From contig NZ_JBPZGY010000003.1 in the NCBI RefSeq assembly GCF_051857535.1, forward strand, positions 124,001 through 188,000: 64,000 bases of DNA, given 5' to 3'. Positions within the stretch are counted from its first letter, which is position 1; every line of letters starts with the position of its first letter. Origin of the DNA: Roseateles_B sp051857535 (GTDB taxonomy: Bacteria > Pseudomonadota > Gammaproteobacteria > Burkholderiales > Burkholderiaceae_C). The notes under the pieces were generated by a model. It was not told where the DNA came from. It did no database searches and was given only the letters and a program-made list of their open reading frames with translations. Below are positions 25,688 to 33,250 of this stretch, in pieces. The translations under genes and the position numbers were made by a program.

Positions 25688-25762
25688 ATCGGCGGGGAGT
25701 GCGCTCCACAGAATCGCGTCCGTCAGACCTGCAAAGGTCGCCAGCCATTCCGGGAGCCCCCC

Positions 25763-26461
25763 ATGCCAGCCACCTTCGATCTCCCCCGCTACCTGTCCGT
25801 CCTGCCGCTGTTCGGCGACATGCAGCCCCAGGAGCTGCAGGCCCTGGCCCAGCAGGGCTGCCAGCTGCATCGCATGGGTCGCGGGGAGACTGTGTTCCGC
25901 GTGGGCCAGTCCTGCGATGCCTTCCATGTGGTGGTGACGGGGCAGGTCAAGCTGTATGCGTTGTCGCCCAGCGGAGCCGAGAAGGTGATTGAGCTCGTGG
26001 GCCCAGGCAACAGCTTCGGTGAGGCCCTCATGTTCACCGACCGTCCGCACATCGTGAATGCGCAGACGCTGTCGGAATGCCTGCTGCTGTCCATCAGCAA
26101 GGCGGCGGTGATGGAGGAGATTGCCCGCGACCCGCGCTTTGCGCTGCGCATGCTGGCCGGTGTCTCGCGCCGCCTGCACGGCCTGATCCGCGATGTGGAG
26201 TCCTACTGCCTGCACAGTGGCATCCAGCGCGTGATCGGCTTCCTGCTCAGCGAGCAGGACGACGACGACTATGGGGATGGAGAAACGCTCACCGTGTCGC
26301 TCCCCGTGAGCAAGGCCACCATCGCTTCGCGGCTCTCGCTGACGCCGGAGTACTTCTCGCGGGTGCTGCACGAACTGGAGGCGGAAGGCTTGATCCAGAT
26401 CGATCGCCGCGACATCCGCATCCTCAACACCCGCGGCCTGGCTTCCTACCCCTTGCAGTGA
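25763..26461 (+). CDS. dnr: Crp/Fnr family regulator, Dnr type
   Basis: 232 residues. The cyclic-nucleotide-like effector domain (about 14-120: GETVFRVGQSCDAFHVVVTGQVKLYA in two parts, SFGEALMF) is followed by a long dimer helix and a winged helix: SKATIASRLSLTPEYFSRVLHELE, with the recognition pattern E-x-x-S-R that reads TTGA half-sites. The three N-terminal cysteines of FNR are absent, so this is not a 4Fe-4S O2 sensor; Dnr homologues sense NO through haem. Its position between nor and nir makes it the likely activator of both. Its 3' end overlaps the convergent SUMT gene by 16 bp. Confidence 0.88.
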   Translation: MPATFDLPRYLSVLPLFGDMQPQELQALAQQGCQLHRMGRGETVFRVGQSCDAFHVVVTGQVKLYALSPSGAEKVIELVGPGNSFGEALMFTDRPHIVNAQTLSECLLLSISKAAVMEEIARDPRFALRMLAGVSRRLHGLIRDVESYCLHSGIQRVIGFLLSEQDDDDYGDGETLTVSLPVSKATIASRLSLTPEYFSRVLHELEAEGLIQIDRRDIRILNTRGLASYPLQ

Positions 26462-27279
26462 GTGGCCTTCATCGCGGGTGCCAGCTGCTCATGCAGCGCG
26501 GCCACCTCGCCGATGATCAGCAGGGCCGGTGGCTTCACCCCATGCAGCCGGGCCAGCATGGGCAGGGTCTGCAGGCTGCCACGCAGGCAGCGCTGCTGCG
26601 GGGTGCTGGCCTTCTCCACCAGCGCGGCCGGCGTGTCCGGCGACAGGCCGTGGCCGATCAGCTGCTCGCTGATGATGGCCAGGCTGCCCAGGCCCATGTA
26701 GATCACCACGGTCTGGCGCGGCCGGGCCAGCATGTCCCAGTCCAGGTCCACGGACCGCGGCTCGCCGTCCACGGCCTCGCGCAGATGCCCGGTGGCGAAG
26801 ACCAGGGAGCAGGCGTGGTCGCGATGGGTCAGCGGGATGCCCGCCAGCGCGCCCGCGGCCTGCGCAGCGCTGATGCCGGGAATCGTCTCGAAGGGAATGC
26901 CGGCGGCAGCCAGGGCCTGTGCCTCCTCGCCGCCACGGCCGAAGATGTAGGGATCGCCGCCTTTGAGCCGCAGCACCGCGCGGCCACTGCGGGCCAGGCG
27001 GATCATCAGCTCGATGATGCCTTCCTGGGTCAGCGTGTGGTGGCCGGCTTCCTTGCCGACATAGATCAAGTCCGCGTCATCGCGGATCAGCTTCAGCACG
27101 TCCTTGGACACCAGGTGGTCGTAGAGCACCAGCGTGGCCTGGCCAAGGGCGCGAGCAGCCTTGACCGTCAGCAGATCGGGGTCACCAGGGCCTGCGCCGA
27201 CCAGCGTGACCGGCGCGGGCTGTTCCGCGCGGGCGCTGGTGTGGGTCGAGAAGTACAGCGGCTCGTCGAGTCGGCTCAT
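26446..27279 (-). CDS. Uroporphyrinogen-III C-methyltransferase (SUMT), NirE/CobA type
   Basis: 277 residues, converting uroporphyrinogen III to precorrin-2 with two SAM. The glycine-rich VGAGPGDPDLL loop lies near residue 28, LKGGDPYIFGRGGEE near 106 and IPGISAAQAAGALAGIPLTHR near 138 (in parts), all SUMT signatures; no CysG dehydrogenase domain is fused. Start chosen at MSRLDEP because AAGGAG lies 7 nt upstream. It is divergent from nirS and shares the Dnr-type box. The nir operon lacks nirE, so this gene most likely supplies the first step of haem d1 synthesis, and perhaps sirohaem or cobalamin too. Confidence 0.9.
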   Translation of the reverse strand: MSRLDEPLYFSTHTSARAEQPAPVTLVGAGPGDPDLLTVKAARALGQATLVLYDHLVSKDVLKLIRDDADLIYVGKEAGHHTLTQEGIIELMIRLARSGRAVLRLKGGDPYIFGRGGEEAQALAAAGIPFETIPGISAAQAAGALAGIPLTHRDHACSLVFATGHLREAVDGEPRSVDLDWDMLARPRQTVVIYMGLGSLAIISEQLIGHGLSPDTPAALVEKASTPQQRCLRGSLQTLPMLARLHGVKPPALLIIGEVAALHEQLAPAMKATHCKG

Positions 27280-27325
27280 GAGGCTCTCCTTGGATGAGCC
27301 CATTGTGAAAAGGGGCTCTTGTGGC

Positions 27326-27347
27326 GTCCTTGAACCAGTTCAAGGAC
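27326..27347 (+). promoter_or_regulatory. Dnr/FNR-type operator shared by nirS and the SUMT gene
   Basis: A perfect 10-bp inverted repeat around a CA centre, with core TTGAACCAGTTCAA at 27330-27343, nearly identical to the norC site. On the minus strand a -10-like CACAAT (27302-27307) puts a start point near 27295, 41.5 nt away and just ahead of the SUMT ribosome site. On the plus strand GACGAT (27366-27371) puts a start near 27378 for nirS. One dimer could thus activate both genes. Confidence 0.72.
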
Positions 27348-27490
27348 GCCAGGGGCGGCCGGCGGGACGATGGCTTCGCTCGAACCAGGCACACGCAGCC
27401 CCTGTCGAGCCCAGCAAAGTCTGGACGATGTGCTGCCTCTGGGGCGCCGCCCAAGTGTTTGTTGGGCCCCGTCCCTGTCGGAGTGGAGTG

Positions 27491-29224
27491 ATGAAGACAC
27501 CGCAAAGTCCCCGGTTCGCCGTGATCAGCGTGGCCGCCCTGGCCCTGCTGGCCAGCCTGCATGCTCAGGCACAGGATGCCAAGAAGAGCGTGACCCCCGC
27601 GGAGGTGAACTACCAGGCAGGCGCCTCGCCCCTGGCCAGTGAGCCCATGTACCAGAGCAGCAATCCCAAGGCGCCGGCGATGACGCAGGCGGAGTTCGAG
27701 CAGGGTCGCAAGATCTACTTCGAACGCTGCGCCGGCTGCCACGGCGTGCTGCGCAAGGGCGCCACCGGCAAGCCGCTGACGCCGGACATCACGCTGGCCA
27801 AGGGCACCGACTACCTGAAGATCTTCATCGCCTACGGCTCGGCCGCCGGCATGCCCAACTGGCTGACCTCGGGCGAGATGAACGACAAGGAAGTCGATCT
27901 GATGGCCCGCTACATCCAGCAGGACCCGCCCATGCCGCCGGAGTTCGGCATGGAGCAGATGAAGGGCACCTGGAAGGTCCTCATCGACCCGTCGAAGCGC
28001 CCGACGAAGAAGATGAACAGCTACAACATCGACAACATCTTCTCGACCACGCTGCGTGACAGCGGCGAGGTCGCGCTGATCGACGGCGATACCAAGAAGA
28101 TCATCAACATCGTCAAGACCGGCTACGCGGTGCACATCTCCCGCACCTCGGCGTCCGGCCGCTATCTCTACGTGATCGGTCGTGACGCCAAGGTCAACAT
28201 GATCGACCTGTGGATGGAGAAGCCCGACAACGTGGCCGAGATCCGCGTGGGCCTGGAAGCCCGTTCGGTGGACACCTCCAAGTACAAGGGCTACGAGGAC
28301 AAGCTCGCCATCGCCGGCAGCTACTGGCCGCCGCAGTACGTGATCATGAAGGGCGACACGCTGGAGCCGCTGAAGATCGTCGCCACCCGCGGCATGACGG
28401 TGGACAAGCAGGAGTACCACCCCGAGCCGCGCGTGGCCTCCATCGTGGCCTCGCACTTCAAGCCCGAGTTCGTGGTGAACGTCAAGGAGACCGGCAAGAC
28501 GCTGATGGTCGACTACTCCGACCTGAACGCCCTCAAGACCACCGAGATCGGCACTGCCCGCTTCCTGCATGACGGCGGCTGGGACTCCAGCAAGCGCTAC
28601 TTCATGGTGGCCGCCAACCAGAGCAACAAGATTGCCGCGGTGGACGCCAAGGAAGGCAAGCTGGCCGCGCTGGTCGACGTGGACAAGATCCCTCACCCGG
28701 GCCGCGGCGCCAACTTCGTGCACCCGAAGTTCGGTCCGGTCTGGTCCACGGGCCACCTGGGCTCCGAGGCCATCTCCCTGATCGCCACCGATCCCAAGGG
28801 TCACAAGCAGTACGCCTTCAAGCAAGTGGCCGTGCTCAAGGGGCAGGGCGGCGGTTCGCTGTTCCTGAAGAGCCACCCCAAGAGCCAGCACCTGTACGTG
28901 GATACGCCGCTCAACCCGGATCCCAAGCTGTCGCAGTCGGTCGCCGTGTTCGACATCAAGAACCTGGACAAGGGCTACACCGTGCTGCCCATCGCCGAGT
29001 GGGCCGACATCAAGGACGGTGGCGCCCAGCGCGTCGTGCAGCCCGAGTTCAACAAGGCCGGTGACGAGGTGTGGTTCGCCGTCTGGTCCGCCAAGGACAA
29101 ACAGTCCGCGCTGGTGGTCGTCGACGACAAGACGCTGAAGCTCAAGGCCGTCATCAAGGACCCGCGCCTGATCACGCCGACCGGCCACTTCAACGTCTAC
29201 AACACCCAGCACGACGTGTACTGA
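27491..29224 (+). CDS. nirS: Cytochrome cd1 nitrite reductase
   Basis: 577 residues, periplasmic enzyme reducing nitrite to NO. A signal peptide (about 1-28, ending HAQAQ) precedes the cytochrome c domain with C80-A-G-C-H84; the eight-bladed haem d1 propeller fills about 150-577, containing the haem d1 region with YAVHISRTSASGRY and late conserved residues around PTGHFNVYNTQHDVY. The start ATG was chosen over upstream in-frame codons because GGAG precedes it and the signal peptide starts there. It heads nirS-M-C-F-DL-G-H-J-N. Confidence 0.97.
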   Translation: MKTPQSPRFAVISVAALALLASLHAQAQDAKKSVTPAEVNYQAGASPLASEPMYQSSNPKAPAMTQAEFEQGRKIYFERCAGCHGVLRKGATGKPLTPDITLAKGTDYLKIFIAYGSAAGMPNWLTSGEMNDKEVDLMARYIQQDPPMPPEFGMEQMKGTWKVLIDPSKRPTKKMNSYNIDNIFSTTLRDSGEVALIDGDTKKIINIVKTGYAVHISRTSASGRYLYVIGRDAKVNMIDLWMEKPDNVAEIRVGLEARSVDTSKYKGYEDKLAIAGSYWPPQYVIMKGDTLEPLKIVATRGMTVDKQEYHPEPRVASIVASHFKPEFVVNVKETGKTLMVDYSDLNALKTTEIGTARFLHDGGWDSSKRYFMVAANQSNKIAAVDAKEGKLAALVDVDKIPHPGRGANFVHPKFGPVWSTGHLGSEAISLIATDPKGHKQYAFKQVAVLKGQGGGSLFLKSHPKSQHLYVDTPLNPDPKLSQSVAVFDIKNLDKGYTVLPIAEWADIKDGGAQRVVQPEFNKAGDEVWFAVWSAKDKQSALVVVDDKTLKLKAVIKDPRLITPTGHFNVYNTQHDVY

Positions 29225-29235
29225 GTGAAGCAGGC

Positions 29236-29277
29236 AAGACCTGACCCCAGCCGTCGAGCGAGGGCTGGGGCGGTCTT
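29236..29277 (+). other. Long hairpin between nirS and nirM containing a recurring 17-bp motif
   Basis: AAGACC (29236-29241) pairs with GGTCTT (29272-29277) and CCCCAGCC (29245-29252) with GGCTGGGG (29263-29270), with a small internal loop. No T-run follows, so it is more likely an mRNA-stabilising or processing element than a terminator. Its left arm overlaps CAGGCAAGACCTGACCC, seen also at 17678. Confidence 0.7.
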
Positions 29278-29302
29278 CAGGACAAAAAGCCAAGGAGCAC
29301 AC

Positions 29303-29608
29303 ATGAAAGCGTTGTTGATCACCCTGAGCCTGGGCCTCGCGGCCGTGACGGCGCATGCCAATGTGGACGAGGCCATGAACAAGGCCGGCTGCATGGCCTG
29401 CCACAGCAAGGACAAGAAGGTCGTGGGCCCGTCCTTCAAGGACATTGCGGCCAAGTACAAGGGGCAGGACGTCACGGCCAAGCTGATGGAGAAGGTCCGC
29501 AAGGGCGGCGCCGGCACCTTCGGCCCCATTCCGATGGCGCCCGTCGGCCCGGACAAGATCAGCGATGGCGACCTCAAGGCTGCCGTCGAGCAGATCCTGA
29601 AGAGCTGA
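29303..29608 (+). CDS. nirM: Cytochrome c551-type electron donor
   Basis: 101 residues; an AAGGAG ribosome site precedes the ATG. The signal peptide (1-19, ending AHA) leads to a class I cytochrome c with C30-M-A-C-H34 and a Met axial ligand in PIPMAPVGP. Small monohaem cytochromes of this kind donate electrons to cytochrome cd1; the place just after nirS supports this. Confidence 0.92.
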   Translation: MKALLITLSLGLAAVTAHANVDEAMNKAGCMACHSKDKKVVGPSFKDIAAKYKGQDVTAKLMEKVRKGGAGTFGPIPMAPVGPDKISDGDLKAAVEQILKS

Positions 29609-29614
29609 GCGGCC

Positions 29615-29971
29615 ATGCGCGGCGCGGTCGGTCTGCTCCTGCTGGTCCTGGCCTGGCCGCTCCTCGGCCGGGCCGAGCCCATGCCTGAGCGCCAGACCGA
29701 GCTGCTGCGCATGCTGCGGCAGGACTGCGGGTCCTGTCACGGCATGCGGCTCACCGGTGGCCTGGGGCCGGCCCTCACGGCCGATGCGCTGCAGGGCAAG
29801 CCCTGGCAGAGCCTCAGCGCCACCATCTTCCACGGCCGGCCGGGCACGCCCATGCCGCCCTGGAAAAGCATGCTGAGCAGCGAGGAGGCCGACTGGCTGG
29901 CGCTGCAGCTGCTGAGCCCGCCGCCAGGCCGCGAGACGCCTGCGCAGGCGGTGCCGAGGAGACAACCATGA
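29615..29971 (+). CDS. nirC: Cytochrome c55x, NirC
   Basis: 118 residues with a signal peptide (ending about residue 20, GRA|E) and one haem motif C38-G-S-C-H42. The sequence DCGSCHGMRLTGGLGPALT and the late GTPMPPW are the NirC pattern. It is a periplasmic cytochrome c tied to haem d1 maturation or electron supply. Its last 4 nt overlap the nirF start. Confidence 0.9.
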   Translation: MRGAVGLLLLVLAWPLLGRAEPMPERQTELLRMLRQDCGSCHGMRLTGGLGPALTADALQGKPWQSLSATIFHGRPGTPMPPWKSMLSSEEADWLALQLLSPPPGRETPAQAVPRRQP

Positions 29972-31188
29972 ACAAGAAGCGCCCCTGGCTGAAGGGGCTG
30001 TGGCCGGCCGTGTCCGCCCTGCTGCTGAGCCTGCTGGGTGCCTGCGCCACCGTGCCACAGACGTCGACTCCGGTGACGCGCTGGCTGGGCACGGGCGACC
30101 TGGGCCTGGTGGTGGAGCGTGCCGACGGCCGCCTGCAGGTGGTCAACACCAGCAGCCGCAGCGTGCTGGGCCGCATCGAGGGTCTGGGCGATCTGTCCCA
30201 TGCCTCCATCGTCTATGCCCGTGACGGCCTGCATGCCTACGTCTTTGGCCGCGACGGTGCCCTGAGCAAGGTGAACCTGGGCGAGCGCCGCATCGTGGCC
30301 CGCGTGCAGCAGGCCGGCAATTCCATCGGCGGGGCGATCTCGCAGGATGGCCGCCTCGTGGTGGCGCAGAACTACCAGCCCGGTGGCATCAAGGTCTTCG
30401 ATGCCCAGACCCTGCAGCTCCTGGCCGACATCCCCGCCGAGTACGCGCCGGGCAAGTTCTCGCGCGTGGTGGGCCTGGCGGACCTGCCGGGGCAGCGCTT
30501 CATCTACGCGCTCTTCGACGCCGACGAGATCTGGATTGCCGACCTCGCCGACCCGCGTGCGCCAAAGCTGCAGAAGTTCCGCCACATCGGCCGCCAGCCC
30601 TACGACGCGCTGGTGACGCCGGACGGCCGCCACTACATCGCCGGCCTCTTCGGCGAGGACGGCCTGGCCAAGATCGACCTGTGGGCCGCCGAGCCCCGCG
30701 TGGAGCGCATCCTGGGTGGCTATGGCCGCGGCCAGGAGCCGCTGCCCGTGTTCAAGATGCCGCACCTGCGCGGCTGGGCCGTGGCCGGCCGCCACGCCTA
30801 CCTGCCCGCCATTGGCCGCCATGAGGTGCTGGTGGTGGACACCGAGACCTGGCGCGAGGTCGGCCGCATTCCCGTGCAGGGCCAGCCGGTCTTCGTGATG
30901 GCGCGGCCGGACGGGCGCCAGGTCTGGGTCAACTTCGCCGTGCCCGATTACGACCGTGTGCAGGTGATAGACACCCAGACCCGGCAGATCGTGCAGACGC
31001 TGAGTCCCGGCAAGGCCGTGCTGCACATGGAGTTCACGCCGCGCGGCGAGGCCGTGTGGATCTCCTCGCGCGACGCCAACCGCGTGTCGGTCATCGACAC
31101 CACCAGCTTCGCCACGATGGCGACGCTGGAGTCGGCCTCTCCCAGCGGCATCTTCTTCACCAGCCGGGCCGGCAAGGTGGGCCTGTGA
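29968..31188 (+). CDS. nirF: Haem d1 biosynthesis protein NirF (lipoprotein)
   Basis: 406 residues, an eight-bladed propeller related to the NirS d1 domain. A signal sequence ends in lipobox LGAC (Cys near 28), so it is probably a periplasmic lipoprotein. It acts late in haem d1 synthesis, converting a porphyrin intermediate ahead of NirN. Propeller strands such as GGAISQDGRLVVAQNYQPGG and HMEFTPRGEAVWISSRDANR (each 20 residues or fewer) are visible. It overlaps nirC and the following gene by 4 nt each. Confidence 0.93.
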   Translation: MNKKRPWLKGLWPAVSALLLSLLGACATVPQTSTPVTRWLGTGDLGLVVERADGRLQVVNTSSRSVLGRIEGLGDLSHASIVYARDGLHAYVFGRDGALSKVNLGERRIVARVQQAGNSIGGAISQDGRLVVAQNYQPGGIKVFDAQTLQLLADIPAEYAPGKFSRVVGLADLPGQRFIYALFDADEIWIADLADPRAPKLQKFRHIGRQPYDALVTPDGRHYIAGLFGEDGLAKIDLWAAEPRVERILGGYGRGQEPLPVFKMPHLRGWAVAGRHAYLPAIGRHEVLVVDTETWREVGRIPVQGQPVFVMARPDGRQVWVNFAVPDYDRVQVIDTQTRQIVQTLSPGKAVLHMEFTPRGEAVWISSRDANRVSVIDTTSFATMATLESASPSGIFFTSRAGKVGL

Positions 31189-32228
31189 GCGAGCCGACCG
31201 CCAGCCCCTCGCCGCTGCGCGAAGCCCTGCTGAACGACTGGCAGCAGCAGCTGCCCCTGGTCCCCCAGCCCTTCGAGGCCATGGGCAGGCGCTATGGCTG
31301 CAGCGAGGCGGTGGTGATCGAGCAGCTGGCTCAGGCGTTGAGCCAGGGTTCGGTCTCGCGCCTGGGCGGCGTCTTCGCGCCGGGGTCGGGTGGGGCAGGG
31401 TTGCTGTGCGCGCTGGCGGTGCCGCCTGAACGCCTGGAGGCGGTGGCCGCCGTGGTCAATGCGGTGCCGGGCGTCAATCACAACTACGAGCGCGAACATG
31501 CGTACTCGCTGTGGTTCGTGATCACCGGCCCCTCGCGCGAGTGGATCGAGCAGCGCCTGCATGAGCTGGAGCTGGCCTGCGGCCTGCAAGCCCTGCGCCT
31601 GCCCATGGTGCGGCCCTATCGCATCAACCTGGGCTTCGACCTGCGCGCACGCGGCCCCGTGCCCGTGCCGGCCGGCGCGGCCCAGCCGGCGCGTGTGCGG
31701 GCCATCACACAGGCGCAACGGCCGCTCGCAGCCTTGCTGGAGCGGGGGCTGCCTCTGCAGCCGCGGCCCTATGCCGCCTGGGCCCAGGCCCTTGGGTGGA
31801 CCGAGGCCCAGGTCCTGGCCACGCTGCAGGCCTGGCTGGACGAGGGCGTGCTGCGGCGCTTCGGCGTCATCGTGCGGCACCATGAGCTGGGCATTGCCAG
31901 CAACGCGATGTGCGTCTTCGACGTGCCCGACGAGGCAGTCGATGCCCATGCGCGCGTGCTCGCACAGCAGTCCGGCGTCACCCTGTGCTACCGCCGCGAG
32001 CGGGCGCCGGGCTGGCCCTACAACCTCTTCTGCATGATCCATGGCCGCGAGCGCGAGGGCGTGTGCGCGGCGCTGGCCGCCGCCCGCGAGGCCGCGGGCC
32101 TTCGTGCCTTTCCCCAGGCCCAGCTGTTCAGCCGCCGCCGCTTCAAGCAGTGCGGCTCGGGCTATTTCGTCGATGCACTGCCGGCTGCGGCCGCAAGTGC
32201 GTTGCTACAGGAGTGTGCCCATGCATGA
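31185..32228 (+). CDS. nirDL: Fused sirohaem decarboxylase subunits NirD-NirL
   Basis: 347 residues made of two Lrp/AsnC-like units (about 10-160 and 170-335), so two proteins of the sirohaem decarboxylase complex that converts sirohaem to didecarboxysirohaem are joined. The GTG start overlaps the nirF stop (GTGAG); no better start is in frame. Each half has a wHTH-like fold followed by a RAM-like domain with the pattern VNHNYEREHAYSLWFV (first half) and LCYRRERAPGWPYNLFCMIHG (second). Fused nirDL is known in Paracoccus and others. It overlaps nirG by 8 nt. Confidence 0.88.
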   Translation: MSEPTASPSPLREALLNDWQQQLPLVPQPFEAMGRRYGCSEAVVIEQLAQALSQGSVSRLGGVFAPGSGGAGLLCALAVPPERLEAVAAVVNAVPGVNHNYEREHAYSLWFVITGPSREWIEQRLHELELACGLQALRLPMVRPYRINLGFDLRARGPVPVPAGAAQPARVRAITQAQRPLAALLERGLPLQPRPYAAWAQALGWTEAQVLATLQAWLDEGVLRRFGVIVRHHELGIASNAMCVFDVPDEAVDAHARVLAQQSGVTLCYRRERAPGWPYNLFCMIHGREREGVCAALAAAREAAGLRAFPQAQLFSRRRFKQCGSGYFVDALPAAAASALLQECAHA

Positions 32229-32727
32229 GCCTTCCGTCGCGCGCCGCAGCCTGGCGCGCCTTGATGCCCTCGACGCGGCGCTGATCAACCGCCTGCAGGG
32301 CGCGTTGCCCCTGGTGCCGCGGCCCTTCGCCGCCGTGGCTGAGGAGCTGGGCTGCAGCGAGGCCGAGCTGCTGGACCGCCTGCACCGCCTGTTGGGCGAG
32401 GGCACGCTGACCCGCTTCGGCCCGCTGTTCCAGATCGAGCGAGCCGGTGGCCGCTTCGTGCTGGCGGCGCTGCAGGTGCCGCAGGAACGCTACGAGGCCG
32501 TGACCGCCCTGGTCAATGCGCACCCGGAGGTGGCCCACAACTACCGCCGCGAGCACCTGCTGAACATGTGGTTCGTGCTGGCCACCGAGCAGGAGGCCGG
32601 CATCGCACGCGTGGTCCAGGCCATCGAGGCCGAGACGGGGCTGACGGTCTGGGCCTTTCCCAAGGAGCGTGAGTATTTCGTGGGCCTGCACCTGCCGGCC
32701 CGCGCCACGACGGAGACCCGCGCATGA
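32221..32727 (+). CDS. nirG: Sirohaem decarboxylase subunit NirG
   Basis: 168 residues, AsnC/Lrp-like. AGGAG lies 7 nt before the ATG. Motifs match its paralogues: PLVPRPFAAVAEELG, LTRFGPLFQIERAGG and VAHNYRREHLLNMWFVLA, where the paired His/Arg residues line the sirohaem site. It probably joins NirDL and NirH in a decarboxylase complex. No true DNA-binding role is expected despite the fold. Confidence 0.88.
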   Translation: MHEPSVARRSLARLDALDAALINRLQGALPLVPRPFAAVAEELGCSEAELLDRLHRLLGEGTLTRFGPLFQIERAGGRFVLAALQVPQERYEAVTALVNAHPEVAHNYRREHLLNMWFVLATEQEAGIARVVQAIEAETGLTVWAFPKEREYFVGLHLPARATTETRA

Positions 32728-33248
32728 ACGCTTCATGGCAGGCGCCCGCACAGCTCAGCGCGCTGGAGCGCCATCTCATCGCCGCCACCCAGCAGGGCCT
32801 GCCCCTGGTGGCCAAGCCCTACGAGGCGCTGGGTGCGCTGCTGGGCATTACCGAGACCGAGGTCCTGCACCTGATGCAGGACATGCAGGACCGCGGCCTG
32901 ATCCGCCGCATCGGCGCCGTGCCCAATCATTACCGCCTGGGCTACCTGGCCAACGGCATGACAGTGTGGGATGTGGACGATGCGCTGGTTGACGAGATCG
33001 GCGAGCGCATCGGCGGCCTTGCCTGCGTCAGCCACTGCTATCGCCGCCCGCGCCACCTGCCGGCCTGGCCCTACAACCTCTTCGCCATGCTGCACGGCCG
33101 CAGCCGCGAGGAGGTGGAGGCGCAAGTCCAGGAGATCCGCAGCCTGCTGGGTGACGCCTGCCGTGCCAGCGACATCCTCTACAGCAGCGCCATCCTGAAG
33201 AAGACCGGGCTGCGCCTGTCGGCACCGCCGGCAGCCATGGGAGACTGA
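32724..33248 (+). CDS. nirH: Sirohaem decarboxylase subunit NirH
   Basis: 174 residues, the third AsnC/Lrp-like member here. ATGA overlap with nirG shows translational coupling. The motif SHCYRRPRHLPAWPYNLFAM is the NirL/NirH variant of the sirohaem-binding sequence, also present in the second half of NirDL, so this protein and that half may be the like partners. The carboxy end LYSSAILKKTGLR is typical. Confidence 0.88.
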   Translation: MNASWQAPAQLSALERHLIAATQQGLPLVAKPYEALGALLGITETEVLHLMQDMQDRGLIRRIGAVPNHYRLGYLANGMTVWDVDDALVDEIGERIGGLACVSHCYRRPRHLPAWPYNLFAMLHGRSREEVEAQVQEIRSLLGDACRASDILYSSAILKKTGLRLSAPPAAMGD

Positions 33249-33250
33249 CC

